Below the pieces are notes generated by a model that was given only the letters and a program-made list of their open reading frames with translations, was not told the origin of the DNA and made no database searches. 64,000 nucleotides of DNA from the NCBI GenBank assembly GCA_025934635.1, contig JAICWX010000005.1, positions 3,672-67,671 on the forward strand. Reading direction: 5' to 3'. Of this stretch, positions 10,301-17,851 are shown piece after piece. The stretch is from Streptosporangiaceae bacterium (GTDB lineage Bacteria > Actinomycetota > Actinomycetes > Streptosporangiales > Streptosporangiaceae). A program made the translations under genes and the position numbers. Within the stretch, counting starts at the first letter, position 1; each line of letters opens with the position of its first letter.

Positions 10301-10623
10301 AGCATCACCGACCTGAGTCGGGCGGTTCCCCCCTTGGCGACGGACGAGGCCGGAGGAACGGGAACGGGAATGGCCCCTATGCGCGCGCAAGCGACGAATG
10401 AAGCCACCATTTCCAGGCCTGGCGGATATACCAGCGCCACACGATCGCCGCGCTGAAAGGCCATTTCATCGTGTATATACTCCGCCAGGAAGCGAGTCCT
10501 GGCGGCAAACGACTGGTACGTGTACGTTTCGCGAGGCTTGCCGTGGCGATCGAGGAACGCACTGAAACACTTTTCAGGCTGAACCGCTGCCCAGTGATCC
10601 ATGTAGTCGAGGATCGTGTCCAA
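7399..10623 (-). CDS. Fatty-acyl-AMP ligase - carrier protein - thioester reductase fusion
   Basis: About 1074 aa from TTG 10623, chosen because it follows GAGAAAGG and sits just before conserved sequence; longer readings to 10755 run through AT-rich leader. Residues 1-570 are a FAAL adenylation domain: TYQSFAARTRFLAEYI, LQYTSGSTGTPKGVVVSHQN near 175, VSWLPQFHDMGLIGAYLFQL, AAYGLAENTLAVSN and GRLKDIVILRGQNYYPEDLE. A carrier domain follows, with GDIGLESLAVAELLV and its pantetheine serine near 607. The C-terminal 370 residues are an NAD(P)-dependent thioester reductase with LLTGATGFLGPFLLRSLL near 712 and a YAQTK catalytic pair near 875. Predicted reaction: activate a fatty acid as acyl-AMP, load it on the carrier, release it reductively as aldehyde or alcohol. 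The order mirrors carboxylic acid reductases but with a FAAL front. Composition is visibly lower in GC than neighbours. Confidence 0.85.
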   Translation of the reverse strand: MDTILDYMDHWAAVQPEKCFSAFLDRHGKPRETYTYQSFAARTRFLAEYIHDEMAFQRGDRVALVYPPGLEMVASFVACARIGAIPVPVPPASSVAKGGTARLRSVMLDSGAALALTDSSLGSAPNGRPEVGDQADSEDPLASLGIQWLATDRLQGVARGGVTDSPTQTLFLQYTSGSTGTPKGVVVSHQNVIHNSHSTVGHQAIGVSWLPQFHDMGLIGAYLFQLVTGGTLYGCSPLDFLRRPALWLETLSRHKATWTSSPNFGYEYCLSPERVPDAQLDGLDLSSVEVFMNASETVRPSTYRGFLERFEKYGLRPEALVAAYGLAENTLAVSNSGRQSVKIDRKSLYARAVVIAAETTPLDQQLELVSCGKPLDGMHVRIVDPDTGAAVESDGIGEIWIAGPSTCQAYWDMPELSEHVFGNSITGDSRAYLRTGDLGFLRDGELFVCGRLKDIVILRGQNYYPEDLEAAVERTSEKIQFGSVAAFRGQDGEERLIVVVGLGGAGDPPHPDEITSSLRAYGYTGPHTIVFVRRQAIKRTTSGKVARSATRDKWLDGSLRTIETHVRDGDAAGLTGAHTLDVHSHYERFLAAYALSGDENARPGDIGLESLAVAELLVILERAVAQADAHELQETLHMPLLQRLTIAEISALVRGLQEGSADWAINLRAELDAIKRELDESQAAAMRSDAVLDLPGAGAVPPADCTFKQVLLTGATGFLGPFLLRSLLDQTSATYTVLLRGTDPSEARERLTTALEAAGLYDRRTAETLDARVHVVCGDLTSTRLGLSGTDWAQLAETIDTIVHNGAWVDYVLDYDALRSANVEGTRELLRLACDSRRKQFHFISSTTIFGFSDKRNLLEQDSNPEMAGLDFGYAQTKWVSEQLVLQAREQGIDAQVYRPAFLTASTAGFGHSTDIVVRLLSFMIKHGVSFNTDIQLSFMPIDIAAHNIAAVMTSPAKPQEPVLHVTIDDYFNMVDLTAQISEDFGISFRYVDMEEFSREMKRLASVADPIFPMVDFIVRTHSKVVIMEGKRYRNTAFRLALEQSGAGVPDAPLPEVVSFMMAHLKARGMLPPG

Positions 10624-11038
10624 CTGTGCACCTTTCTCGCGCAACCGGCTTGCTCTCTTCCGGTAGAGCGAAAATGTCGGATGTTGATGGTAACAATAGC
10701 ATAAAGAAAATCTTGTTGATCTTGAGGCGTTACTCACTGCGCGTGTTGGCATCACTCTTTTCCGTCCGCCGGTTTCAGCGAGGCTGACCGGCCAAGTCCG
10801 GCTCGCCGGACGGGACGAATCGTCGGCCGCCGGAGCTGTAAGCGGTTTACGCCTCGCCGTCAGGCGATCCAGGCGGAGCCGGATATCCGGATCGGCTCAG
10901 GGTTGCTGTCCACCCGGAGGGTCAGCAAAACCCGTCCAGGGCCGAATGCGGTCCGGCGGCATGCGGGGCCATCGTCCGGTGGCATGACGACTGCGTCCCC
11001 ATGGTCTTCGGCCGGCTCGACGGCTCGTTCCGGTAGCG
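10624..11038. other. 415-bp intergenic region, AT-rich leader of the FAAL fusion gene
   Basis: No convincing gene. The part nearest the FAAL gene (10630-10740) is strikingly AT-rich for this DNA and probably holds its promoter; TATGCTAT on the minus strand (10698-10705) is a possible -10. The motif CAAGATCAA (minus-strand sense) at 10724-10716 recurs upstream of two other genes in the window. The remainder, 10760-11038, is GC-rich without coding features I can support. Confidence 0.5.
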
Positions 11039-11497
11039 CTATAGCGAGCGCCGCAACAAGGAGTCGAGCCGGCCGAACGAGTTCTCCCAGACTGCCTCCG
11101 GGTCACCGCATAGCTGGTGGCGGGACGCTTCCTGGCGCAGCTCGAGCCTGGTCTTGCCGCTGGACTGGTCACCGAACTCCAGCCGCAACCTGACCCCGGC
11201 CGTCCGGCCGCCCGCTACCGCGCCGATATCGGCGTGCGCCACCAGCAGTTCGTCCTCGACGACCTCGCTCAAGGCCACCTCGACCGGAGTGCGGTGACTC
11301 GGATCCGCGTCGCTCACCAGCACAAAGCGCTGGAAACCGCCCGGCCGGGTGTCGCTCTGCACGCTCTCGTACGGCACCGAGAAACCGGCGGGCCCGAACC
11401 ACTGGCCAAACTGGTCGGAGTCGACGAAGGCCCGGTAGACCAGTTCGCGCGGCGCGTCGAAGACGCGTGAGACGGAGATTTCCTCACCTTGGGTCAC
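11039..11497 (-). CDS. SRPBCC/AHSA1-family protein
   Basis: 152 aa from GTG 11497; readings further upstream cross the tandem repeats at 11548-11604 and are not credible. ISVSRVFDAPRELVYRAFVD, QFGQWFGPAGFSVP, VLVSDADPSHRTPVEVALSE and the Trp-containing end WENSFGRLDSLLRRSL are typical of START-like AHSA1/activator-of-Hsp90 homology proteins, which form a hydrophobic ligand cavity. Function is unknown. It stands alone, divergent from the VWA-like gene. Confidence 0.8.
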   Translation of the reverse strand: MTQGEEISVSRVFDAPRELVYRAFVDSDQFGQWFGPAGFSVPYESVQSDTRPGGFQRFVLVSDADPSHRTPVEVALSEVVEDELLVAHADIGAVAGGRTAGVRLRLEFGDQSSGKTRLELRQEASRHQLCGDPEAVWENSFGRLDSLLRRSL

Positions 11498-11547
11498 AGC
11501 AGACAGACTAGTGCGCGCCCGGTCATCTTGACCCGGACAGTCCGGCC

Positions 11548-11604
11548 GAACACCCCGAACACCCCGAACACCCCGTCGGCCCGCGATCCCGCGATCCCGC
11601 GATC
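11548..11604. repeat. Two short tandem repeats in a divergent intergenic gap
   Basis: GAACACCCC is repeated three times perfectly at 11548-11574. GCGATCCC is repeated two and three-quarter times at 11583-11604. They lie between the SRPBCC and VWA-like genes, where promoters would be expected. Confidence 0.85.
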
Positions 11605-11651
11605 GGCCCGACACCCGGGCCCCGGCCGCTCTACGATGGTCGCAATCAGCC

Positions 11652-12779
11652 ATGCACAGCGATCCGACGGTCCCCCGAGCGCAGCGGGGACGACGAGTAC
11701 GGAATCGACTGCTGTGCGTGACGACTCTTGCCGTTACCGTAATGACGTCGGTCACGCCAGCGGTCGCCGGAGCCAGCCCGTCACCGGATCCCGGGATCCG
11801 GGTGGTCGGCACGGTCCCGGTCGCCCCGTCGCGCGTCGGCGTGATCGTCGCGGTTCCCGGCGCGAGCGGGCCGCTGACCGCGCCCGCCTTCCGGCTGTGG
11901 CAGGACGGGCAGCCGGAAAAAGTCCGCGTGAGTCCGCTTCCGGCCTCGGCCCTGCGCCTCGGCGTGGTCGTCGACGCCGGGCCCGGCGCTCAGCTTCAGG
12001 GTGCCCAGAACGCCGTCGCCGACCTGATGATCGGCCTGCCGGCCGGTGCGGAGGCGGCGGTGGTGGGAGCCAGGCCCGCCCGCCTCGTCCAGCCGCTGAC
12101 CGGCGATGCCGGCTCGGTCGTGCAGGCCCTCGCCGATGCGACGTTCTCCGGCCCGGCCGATGACGAACCGGCGCTGAAGCTAGCCGTCCGCGAGGTCCTC
12201 AAGAGCCCCGCCGGGCGGCGCGCCGTGGTCCTCATCACGACCGGCCCGGTCCCCGCCGGGCTGGCGACCGCGCTGTCCGGGCCGCTGAAAGCCGCCCATG
12301 CCAGCCTGTATATCGCGGCGGTGCCGGCCATCGTGCCGTCGCTCGCCAGCCTGGCCGGCTCCAGCGGAGGCTGGACGGTTACCGCATCGTCGGCCCGGGC
12401 CCTGCTGCCCGCCGTCGACGCGGTCGGCGCCGATCTCGTCCACCAGTACCAGCTCGCCTACACCACGGCCGTCCCGCCCCTGACCACCACCCGGCTCCGG
12501 GTCGCGGTGGCCGGAGCGGGGACGGCAGCGGGGACGGCAGCGGGCACGACGGCAACCACCGAAGCGACCGTGCGCATACCGGCCCGGGACGGCGCGCAAG
12601 CACGAGCGCAAGCGCCGTCCGGCCCCCGCCGCCATGGCGGCATCTCCCTGGCCTGGCCGATCGCCGCGGTGCTGCTACTGGGCCTGGCCGCCGCAGCTCT
12701 CTTCGAGCGCAGGCGCCAGCCCGGCCACCATGCGACCCGCCACCCCGGACCCGCCGACGGAGCCAACGGAGCTAACTGA
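11652..12779 (+). CDS. Secreted, C-terminally anchored VWA-like protein
   Basis: 375 aa from ATG 11652. An N-terminal signal sequence (basic start, then LLCVTTLAVTVMTSVTPAVA) is followed by an extracytoplasmic region with a von Willebrand A-like pattern: LRLGVVVDAGPGAQLQGAQN (a degenerate metal site, with DAG instead of DxSxS), AAVVGARPA, RRAVVLITTGPVP and ASLYIAAVPAI. Near the end is a Thr/Ala/Gly-rich linker (about residues 290-325), then a membrane helix WPIAAVLLLGLAAAALF and a basic tail. It is likely a surface protein involved in adhesion or assembly. It converges on a class F sortase gene; the stop codons of both lie in one 9-bp tandem repeat. No LPxTG-type motif was seen. Confidence 0.6.
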   Translation: MHSDPTVPRAQRGRRVRNRLLCVTTLAVTVMTSVTPAVAGASPSPDPGIRVVGTVPVAPSRVGVIVAVPGASGPLTAPAFRLWQDGQPEKVRVSPLPASALRLGVVVDAGPGAQLQGAQNAVADLMIGLPAGAEAAVVGARPARLVQPLTGDAGSVVQALADATFSGPADDEPALKLAVREVLKSPAGRRAVVLITTGPVPAGLATALSGPLKAAHASLYIAAVPAIVPSLASLAGSSGGWTVTASSARALLPAVDAVGADLVHQYQLAYTTAVPPLTTTRLRVAVAGAGTAAGTAAGTTATTEATVRIPARDGAQARAQAPSGPRRHGGISLAWPIAAVLLLGLAAAALFERRRQPGHHATRHPGPADGANGAN

Positions 12780-12806
12780 ACTAACTGAACTAACTGAACT
12801 AACTGA
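12772..12806. repeat. Four tandem 9-bp repeats containing the stops of two convergent genes
   Basis: CTAACTGAA is repeated four times (last copy differs in the final base). The first unit supplies TGA for the VWA-like gene (12777-12779); the last supplies the TAG of the sortase gene on the other strand (12801-12799). Slippage here would not damage either protein. Confidence 0.9.
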
Positions 12807-13422
12807 CCAGCGTCGCGTAGACCACGATGTTGTCGACATAGCTGTCGCGGGCGTAGTCGAAGTCGCCCCCGCAGGTGATCAGGCGCAGCTCACGGTCGAG
12901 GGTGGGGAAATACACCGCCTGGGTCGGGAACTGATTCTTCGGATACCGCTGCAGCCGCTGCACGCGGAAGACGAGGGTCCGGCCGTCCGCCAGGCCCACC
13001 CGGACGGTATCGCCCGGCCGCAGCGTCTGCAGCCGGTAGAAGACCGCCGGGCCGGCTTTCGAGTCCACGTGCCCGAGGATGACCGCCGGGCCGGGCTGCC
13101 CCGGCCGGGGCCCCTGGTCGTACCAGCCGGCCGTACCCCAGGCCTTCGGCACTTCCAGCGTCCCGTCCGGCAGGCGGCCGAGCTTCACCAGCGTCGTGGA
13201 CACGCCGATCGCCGGTATCTGCAGCCGCACCGGCAGCGCCACCTGATCGTAGGTGCGGACGGAGTGGAACCCCGCCACCCCGGGCGGCTCGTGCGCCGAT
13301 GCCGTAGCCGTAGGCCCGCTGCGCGAAGAGGACCGCGAAGAGGACACGGACCCGCCACCACCGCACCCCGCCACCAGCAGCCCGGCCACCACCAGGGCGG
13401 CCAGCGGAACCCAGCGGCTCAT
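12799..13422 (-). CDS. Class F sortase, lipoprotein-like N-terminus
   Basis: 207 aa from ATG 13422. A signal with lipobox LLVAGC is followed by a Ser/Gly linker, then the sortase fold: VRLQIPAIGVSTTLVKLG, the catalytic His in AVILGHVDSKAGPAVFYRL, the catalytic Cys in LRLITCGGDFD near residue 182, and a conserved Arg in YARDSYVDNIVVYA. Sortases cleave a sorting signal and link proteins to the cell wall; class F enzymes are common in actinomycetes and their substrates are often unknown. The start overlaps the stop of the upstream lipoprotein gene by 4 bases (ATGA), so the two are translationally coupled. Confidence 0.9.
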   Translation of the reverse strand: MSRWVPLAALVVAGLLVAGCGGGGSVSSSRSSSRSGPTATASAHEPPGVAGFHSVRTYDQVALPVRLQIPAIGVSTTLVKLGRLPDGTLEVPKAWGTAGWYDQGPRPGQPGPAVILGHVDSKAGPAVFYRLQTLRPGDTVRVGLADGRTLVFRVQRLQRYPKNQFPTQAVYFPTLDRELRLITCGGDFDYARDSYVDNIVVYATLVS

Positions 13423-14729
13423 CGGGAGCCCGCCATCCCCCCGCCGCCGGTCTGCACGCCCCCCTTGGGCAGCCGGGCCGCGATCGTCGGGCCGATCGCC
13501 CCGGACAGCGCCGCGGCGACCGTGAACATGTGCTGGTAGCCCTCGTACGCCACGTTGTACGCGGTGGTGAAGTTGCCGCCGGCGTACGCGTCGAGCTGCT
13601 CGACCAGGTCGCGGTCGTGCATGTGGAGCACGTCCGAGAGCGCGGGCGCCGTCAGCCGGCCATCGGTCGACGTGCTCAGGAACGTGCTCAGGTGCTTTTC
13701 GAACGCAGTCAGCTGGGCCAGGGCCTTAACCTTGCCCTGCTGGTCCTTGGCCGCGACCGCCCCGGAGTAGGCCACCAGCGCGTCCACGTGATCGCCCCAC
13801 ACGCTGGTGAACTTCGCTCCGCTCGACGGCCCGAACAGCACCCCGAACGCCCCCGCCAGCTGCTCGGTGTCGTTGTTCACCTGCGCCGCGTCGGCCTTGA
13901 ACTCCGGACCGCCCCGCAGGGCCGCGCCCATCGCGTCGACGACGAGCTGCATGTGCTCGCCGAGCAGCTCGCCGAGCGCCGACCGCAGCCGCGTGAGCGG
14001 GCTGTCGAAGCTGGCCGGGAGGTGCCCGTCCCGGTTCTCCTCGATCCCCGCGGCAATGCCGGTGCCGAACGCGAACTGGCGCTCGTAGTCCAGCCGCTCG
14101 ATCCGGTAGGCCGTCGCGTAGTCACCGGCGGCGTAGGCGTCGGTGAAGCGGAGCAGGTCATCGATATGCGTCCCCAGGTGGGAGCTGACCGTATCCGTGG
14201 CGATCTTCCCCGCGGTGAGGCTGTGCAGGAACTGCGCGACCTGCCCGGGAAAGGCGTCGAGCTGGGCTTGCGCGGTGGTCTTGGCCGCCCCGTCGTGCTG
14301 GCTGACCGCCCGGGCGTACGCGACCAGCCCCTCCTGCTTGGTTTCCCAGAGCCGGCGGAACTGCTGCGCCTTGGCGCTGCCGTACATCCCGGTGAAGAGC
14401 TTGGTCAGGTCGTCGGAGTTGCGGGACAGGGCGCCGACGGCCGCCTGCGTGAAGTCCGGGTCGCCGCGCAGCCGGCTCCGGGTGACCCGGATGCCCACGA
14501 ACACGTCCTGACCGAAGAACTCCTCCATCCCGATGCGCAGCTCGACCGCCTGCGCCGTGGGGGCGGCGGCCGGCATCTGCATCCCCTGCATCCCCTGCGC
14601 CGTGGCCGACCCGGTGGGGGAGGCCTGCGCGGCCGCCCGCGCCGGGTGGCCCGCCGTGCAGCCGCAGGCCCCCAGCACGAGGGCGCCGGCCAGGAAGACC
14701 CACCCCGCGGCAGGCACCCGCCCGCTCAT
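13419..14729 (-). CDS. Lipoprotein with two duplicated helical domains
   Basis: 436 aa from ATG 14729, which begins MSGRVPAAGWVFLAGALVLG followed by the lipobox LGAC. A short Met-rich stretch (GMQGMQMP) follows. The rest is two copies of one all-helical unit of about 165 residues: EEFFGQDVFVGIRVTRSRLR ... LFTGMYGSAKAQQFRRLWE ... LLRFTDAYAAGDYATAYRI in the first copy, and GELLGEHMQLVVDAMGAALR ... LFGPSSGAKFTSVWGDHVDA ... LVEQLDAYAGGNFTTAYNVA in the second. The family is not recognised. It is coupled to the sortase gene downstream and sits 77 bp below a proline-rich membrane protein gene, suggesting one cell-envelope operon. The Met-rich segment could bind copper, but this is only a guess. Confidence 0.75.
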   Translation of the reverse strand: MSGRVPAAGWVFLAGALVLGACGCTAGHPARAAAQASPTGSATAQGMQGMQMPAAAPTAQAVELRIGMEEFFGQDVFVGIRVTRSRLRGDPDFTQAAVGALSRNSDDLTKLFTGMYGSAKAQQFRRLWETKQEGLVAYARAVSQHDGAAKTTAQAQLDAFPGQVAQFLHSLTAGKIATDTVSSHLGTHIDDLLRFTDAYAAGDYATAYRIERLDYERQFAFGTGIAAGIEENRDGHLPASFDSPLTRLRSALGELLGEHMQLVVDAMGAALRGGPEFKADAAQVNNDTEQLAGAFGVLFGPSSGAKFTSVWGDHVDALVAYSGAVAAKDQQGKVKALAQLTAFEKHLSTFLSTSTDGRLTAPALSDVLHMHDRDLVEQLDAYAGGNFTTAYNVAYEGYQHMFTVAAALSGAIGPTIAARLPKGGVQTGGGGMAGSR

Positions 14730-14806
14730 CGGCCCCGGCGCAAAAATTCGGCCCGAACGGGTGGCCCGAGCGCCCTCGCCCACCCTCACTCGCATCCTTT
14801 TCAAGG

Positions 14807-15409
14807 TCACCCTCCCCGGGCCCTGGTGCTGAAGTGCATGACCGGCGGCCGATCCAGCGGAGGCAGCAGCCGCGGGCGATCCGAGGGGCCGCCGACCTGC
14901 GTCGAGCTGGAACTGGTGGTGGCCCCCACGGAGGGCAGCACATCCCAGTGATCGGCCAGTGCGGCCGCCACGACGATGGCGGCGGCGGCGAGCACGTAGC
15001 GCACGAGCCTGCGCCGTCCGGCCGGCCCCGTCGCGCGGGCCGGTACCGGCCTGACCACCTGCGCCGGCTCGGCCGCGTGCGCCGGCTCTACCGCGTGCGC
15101 CGGCTCTACCGCGTGCGCCGGCTCGGACGCCTGCGCCGGCGCCGGCGTCGGGGCCTGGGACGGCTCAACTGCGCGGGCCGGCTCAGGCTCCGGGGACGGC
15201 CCGGGCCCGGCCGGGCGGACCGGCTCCGGCTCCGGCTCCGGCGTGCTGTCGACGTCGTCGTCCACGAGCCGGACGGTCACCTGATGACCGCGCTGGCGTT
15301 CGGCCTCGGCCAGGCTATGGGCGATCGGCTCGCTGACGGTCGTCAGCGACGTACCGTCGTCATACAGCACGGCCCACACCTGGCCTCGCCCCCCTCCATC
15401 GCTGGGCAC
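14807..15409 (-). CDS. Single-pass membrane protein with proline-rich repeat linker
   Basis: 200 aa from GTG 15409, preceded by GGAAAGG; the frame extends further up but without a good start. Residues 1-50 form a compact N-terminal domain (VWAVLYDDGTSLTTVSEPIA, QRGHQVTVRLVDDD). Residues 52-125 are a Pro/Glu/Ala linker with PEPEPEP and repeats of AHAVEP. A membrane helix VLAAAAIVVAAALADHW follows, with RRRLVRY before it, then a short outside tail rich in Ser and Pro. The function is unknown. It is first in the minus-strand run towards the lipoprotein and sortase genes, so a cell-envelope role is likely. Confidence 0.65.
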   Translation of the reverse strand: MPSDGGGRGQVWAVLYDDGTSLTTVSEPIAHSLAEAERQRGHQVTVRLVDDDVDSTPEPEPEPVRPAGPGPSPEPEPARAVEPSQAPTPAPAQASEPAHAVEPAHAVEPAHAAEPAQVVRPVPARATGPAGRRRLVRYVLAAAAIVVAAALADHWDVLPSVGATTSSSSTQVGGPSDRPRLLPPLDRPPVMHFSTRARGG

Positions 15410-15509
15410 GTTATAGCCTTTCCGGCGCGTGCGCGGGGCATTCACCGCCAAATCCGCCGGAATCAACCACACTGTAAGTAATTGGACGGATTTCGCCGGG
15501 TCGGTTTGA

Positions 15510-17813
15510 ATGGTCATCATGGCTGGCCAGCAGCGCAGGTCCGCCCACCTCACGCACTGGGGGGCGGCGGAGATCGAGAGCGACGGGCGGCGGCTGACGT
15601 CGGTGCGTCCCTGGCGGGAGGATCCCGATCCGAGCCGGATCCTGGAAAACCTGGCCGGCGCCCACCGTCACCCGGCCCGGATCGGCCAGCCCTGCATCCG
15701 CCAGGGCTGGCTGGAGCACGGCCCGGGCCCGGCCGCCCGGGGCTCCGGCGCGTTCGTGCCGGTGCCCTGGGAGACGGCCCTCGACCTGCTGGCGGCCGAA
15801 CTACGCCGGGTGTACGACCGCTACGGTCCGGACGGCATCTACGGCGGGTCCTACGGCTGGGCCAGCGCGGGCCGCTTCCACCACGCCCAGAGCCAGCTGC
15901 ACCGGTTCCTGAACGGCCTGGGCGGCTACGTCCGCTCGGTGAACAACTACAGCTACGGCACCTCCGCGGTGCTGCTGCCGCACGTGGTGGGGGACACCGG
16001 CGTGGTCATGGCGGGGGCCACCGCGTGGCCGGTCATCGCGGAGCACACCGACCTGATCGTGGCGTTCGGCGGGCTGTCCCCGAAGAACTCCGCGGTGGCC
16101 TCGGGCGGCATCGGCCGGCACGTGATGGGCCCGGCGCTGGCGGCGGCGGTGGCGCGCGGATGCCGGCTGGTCTCGGTCAGCCCGCAGCGCACCGACACCG
16201 ACCTCCGGCTGGGGGCCGAGTGGATCGCCGCGGTGCCCGGCAGCGATGCCGCGCTGATGCTCGCGCTGTGCCATGTCCTGGACGCCGAAGGTCTCGCCGA
16301 CCAGAACTTCCTGGACCGGTACACGGTGGGCTACCCGCGGTTCGCCGGCTACCTGCGCGGCGAGGCCGACGGGGTGCCGAAGACCCCGGCGTGGGCGGCC
16401 GCCCTGACCGGCGTCCCGGCCGGCCGGATCCGCGCGCTGGCCCGCGAGCTGACGGCCGGGCGCACGATGGTCACGGTCAGCTGGTCGCTGCAGCGCGCCC
16501 AGCACGGGGAGCAGCCGGCCTGGCTGGGCCTGGTCCTGGCCGCGATGCTCGGCCAGATCGGCTTGCCCGGCGGCGGGTTCGGGCACGGCTACGGATCGAC
16601 CAGCGACGTCGGCCTCGCCCGCCGCCTGTCCGCCCCCCGCCTGCCCCAGGGCCAGAACGGGATCGACTCCTGGATCCCGGTGGCCCGGATCGCGGACATG
16701 CTGCTGAAGCCCGGCGCCGCCTACGACTACGACGGACAGCGCCGCCGCTACCCGGACGTCAAGCTCGTCTACTGGTGCGGCGGGAACCCGTTCCACCACC
16801 ACCAGAACCTCGCCCGGCTGCGGGAGGCCTTCACCCGGCCGCAGACCGTGGTGGTGCACGACCCGTTCTGGACCGCCACCGCCCGGCACGCCGACATCGT
16901 CCTGCCCGCGACGATGTCGGTCGAGCGCGACGACTTCGGCGCCGGCAGCGGCGACTCCACCCTGTTCGCCATGCCGCAGCTGACCGAGCCGTACGCGCAG
17001 GCACGCGACGACTACGCCACCTTCGCCGCCCTGGCTAAGAGGCTGGAGGCGGAGAAGTCCTTCACCGAGGGCCGGACCACCAGCGAGTGGCTGAGCCACC
17101 TGTACTCCGAATGGCGCTCGCGCATGCACGCCGCGGGCCACGAGATGCCGTCCTTCGAGGCGTTCTGGGCCGGCGAATCGCTGGAGATCCCGGTGCCAGA
17201 GCCGCACCAGGTGCTGCTGTCCGCCTTCCGCCGCGACCCGGCCGCGTCGCCGCTCCGCACCCCCAGCGGGAAGATCGAGATCTTCTCGGCCGTCATCGAC
17301 GGCTTCGGCTACCCGGACTGCCCGGGGCACCCGGTCTGGCTCGAGCCGTCAGAATGGCTCGGCGGTCAAGGGGGCCACCCCGTTCGGTACCGGCTCCAGC
17401 TGGTGGCCAACCAGCCCCGCCGCCGTTTGCACAGCCAGCTCGACGTCGGCGCTTACAGCCAGGAAGGCAAGATCCGCGGACGCGAGCCGCTCGCCATGCA
17501 CCCGGCCGACGCGGCCGCGCGGGGCATCACCGACCGCTCCCTGGTCCGCGTGTTCAACGACCGCGGCAGCTGCCTGGCCGGGGTCACGCTCACCGAGGAC
17601 ATCCGGCCCGGCGTCGTGCAGCTGTCCACCGGCGCCTGGTACGACCCCGACCCCGCCGACCCGTCCTTCTGCCGCCACGGCAACCCGAACGTGCTGACCG
17701 CCGACCGGCCCAGCTCCGCCCTCTCCCAGGGCAACACCGGCCAGCTCGCCATGGTCGATATCGAGCCGTACCTGGACACGCCGCCCGAGGTCTCGGTCCA
17801 CCGGCCGCCCTGA
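15510..17813 (+). CDS. bisC: BisC-type molybdopterin oxidoreductase (biotin/methionine sulfoxide reductase-like)
   Basis: 767 aa from ATG 15510 (ATG 15519 is an alternative). The pattern is that of cytosolic biotin sulfoxide reductases of the DMSO reductase family: HWGAAEIESDGRRLTSVRPW, IYGGSYGWASAGRFHHAQSQ with the likely molybdenum-ligating Ser near residue 114, LPGGGFGHGYGSTSDVG, WCGGNPFHHHQNL, and the C-terminal pterin-binding part with RLQLVANQPRRRLHSQLDVG and LVRVFNDRGSCLAGV. There is no N-terminal Fe-S cysteine motif and no Tat signal, as expected for BisC. It would reduce S- or N-oxides in the cytosol. Kup follows on the same strand, with no obvious link. Confidence 0.88.
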   Translation: MVIMAGQQRRSAHLTHWGAAEIESDGRRLTSVRPWREDPDPSRILENLAGAHRHPARIGQPCIRQGWLEHGPGPAARGSGAFVPVPWETALDLLAAELRRVYDRYGPDGIYGGSYGWASAGRFHHAQSQLHRFLNGLGGYVRSVNNYSYGTSAVLLPHVVGDTGVVMAGATAWPVIAEHTDLIVAFGGLSPKNSAVASGGIGRHVMGPALAAAVARGCRLVSVSPQRTDTDLRLGAEWIAAVPGSDAALMLALCHVLDAEGLADQNFLDRYTVGYPRFAGYLRGEADGVPKTPAWAAALTGVPAGRIRALARELTAGRTMVTVSWSLQRAQHGEQPAWLGLVLAAMLGQIGLPGGGFGHGYGSTSDVGLARRLSAPRLPQGQNGIDSWIPVARIADMLLKPGAAYDYDGQRRRYPDVKLVYWCGGNPFHHHQNLARLREAFTRPQTVVVHDPFWTATARHADIVLPATMSVERDDFGAGSGDSTLFAMPQLTEPYAQARDDYATFAALAKRLEAEKSFTEGRTTSEWLSHLYSEWRSRMHAAGHEMPSFEAFWAGESLEIPVPEPHQVLLSAFRRDPAASPLRTPSGKIEIFSAVIDGFGYPDCPGHPVWLEPSEWLGGQGGHPVRYRLQLVANQPRRRLHSQLDVGAYSQEGKIRGREPLAMHPADAAARGITDRSLVRVFNDRGSCLAGVTLTEDIRPGVVQLSTGAWYDPDPADPSFCRHGNPNVLTADRPSSALSQGNTGQLAMVDIEPYLDTPPEVSVHRPP

Positions 17814-17851
17814 TCAGCGGCAGGGATCAGCAGCCGGCCCATACTTTGAGC

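Noticed and set aside
7399..15409. Biosynthetic gene cluster around the FAAL fusion
   Set aside because: No ketosynthase, condensation, tailoring or resistance genes adjoin; neighbours are unrelated envelope genes.
15801..17330. Long open frame on the minus strand opposite the BisC gene (509 codons)
   Set aside because: Arg/Gly/Pro-rich shadow caused by GC3 bias; no family motif, while the plus strand encodes a complete molybdoenzyme.
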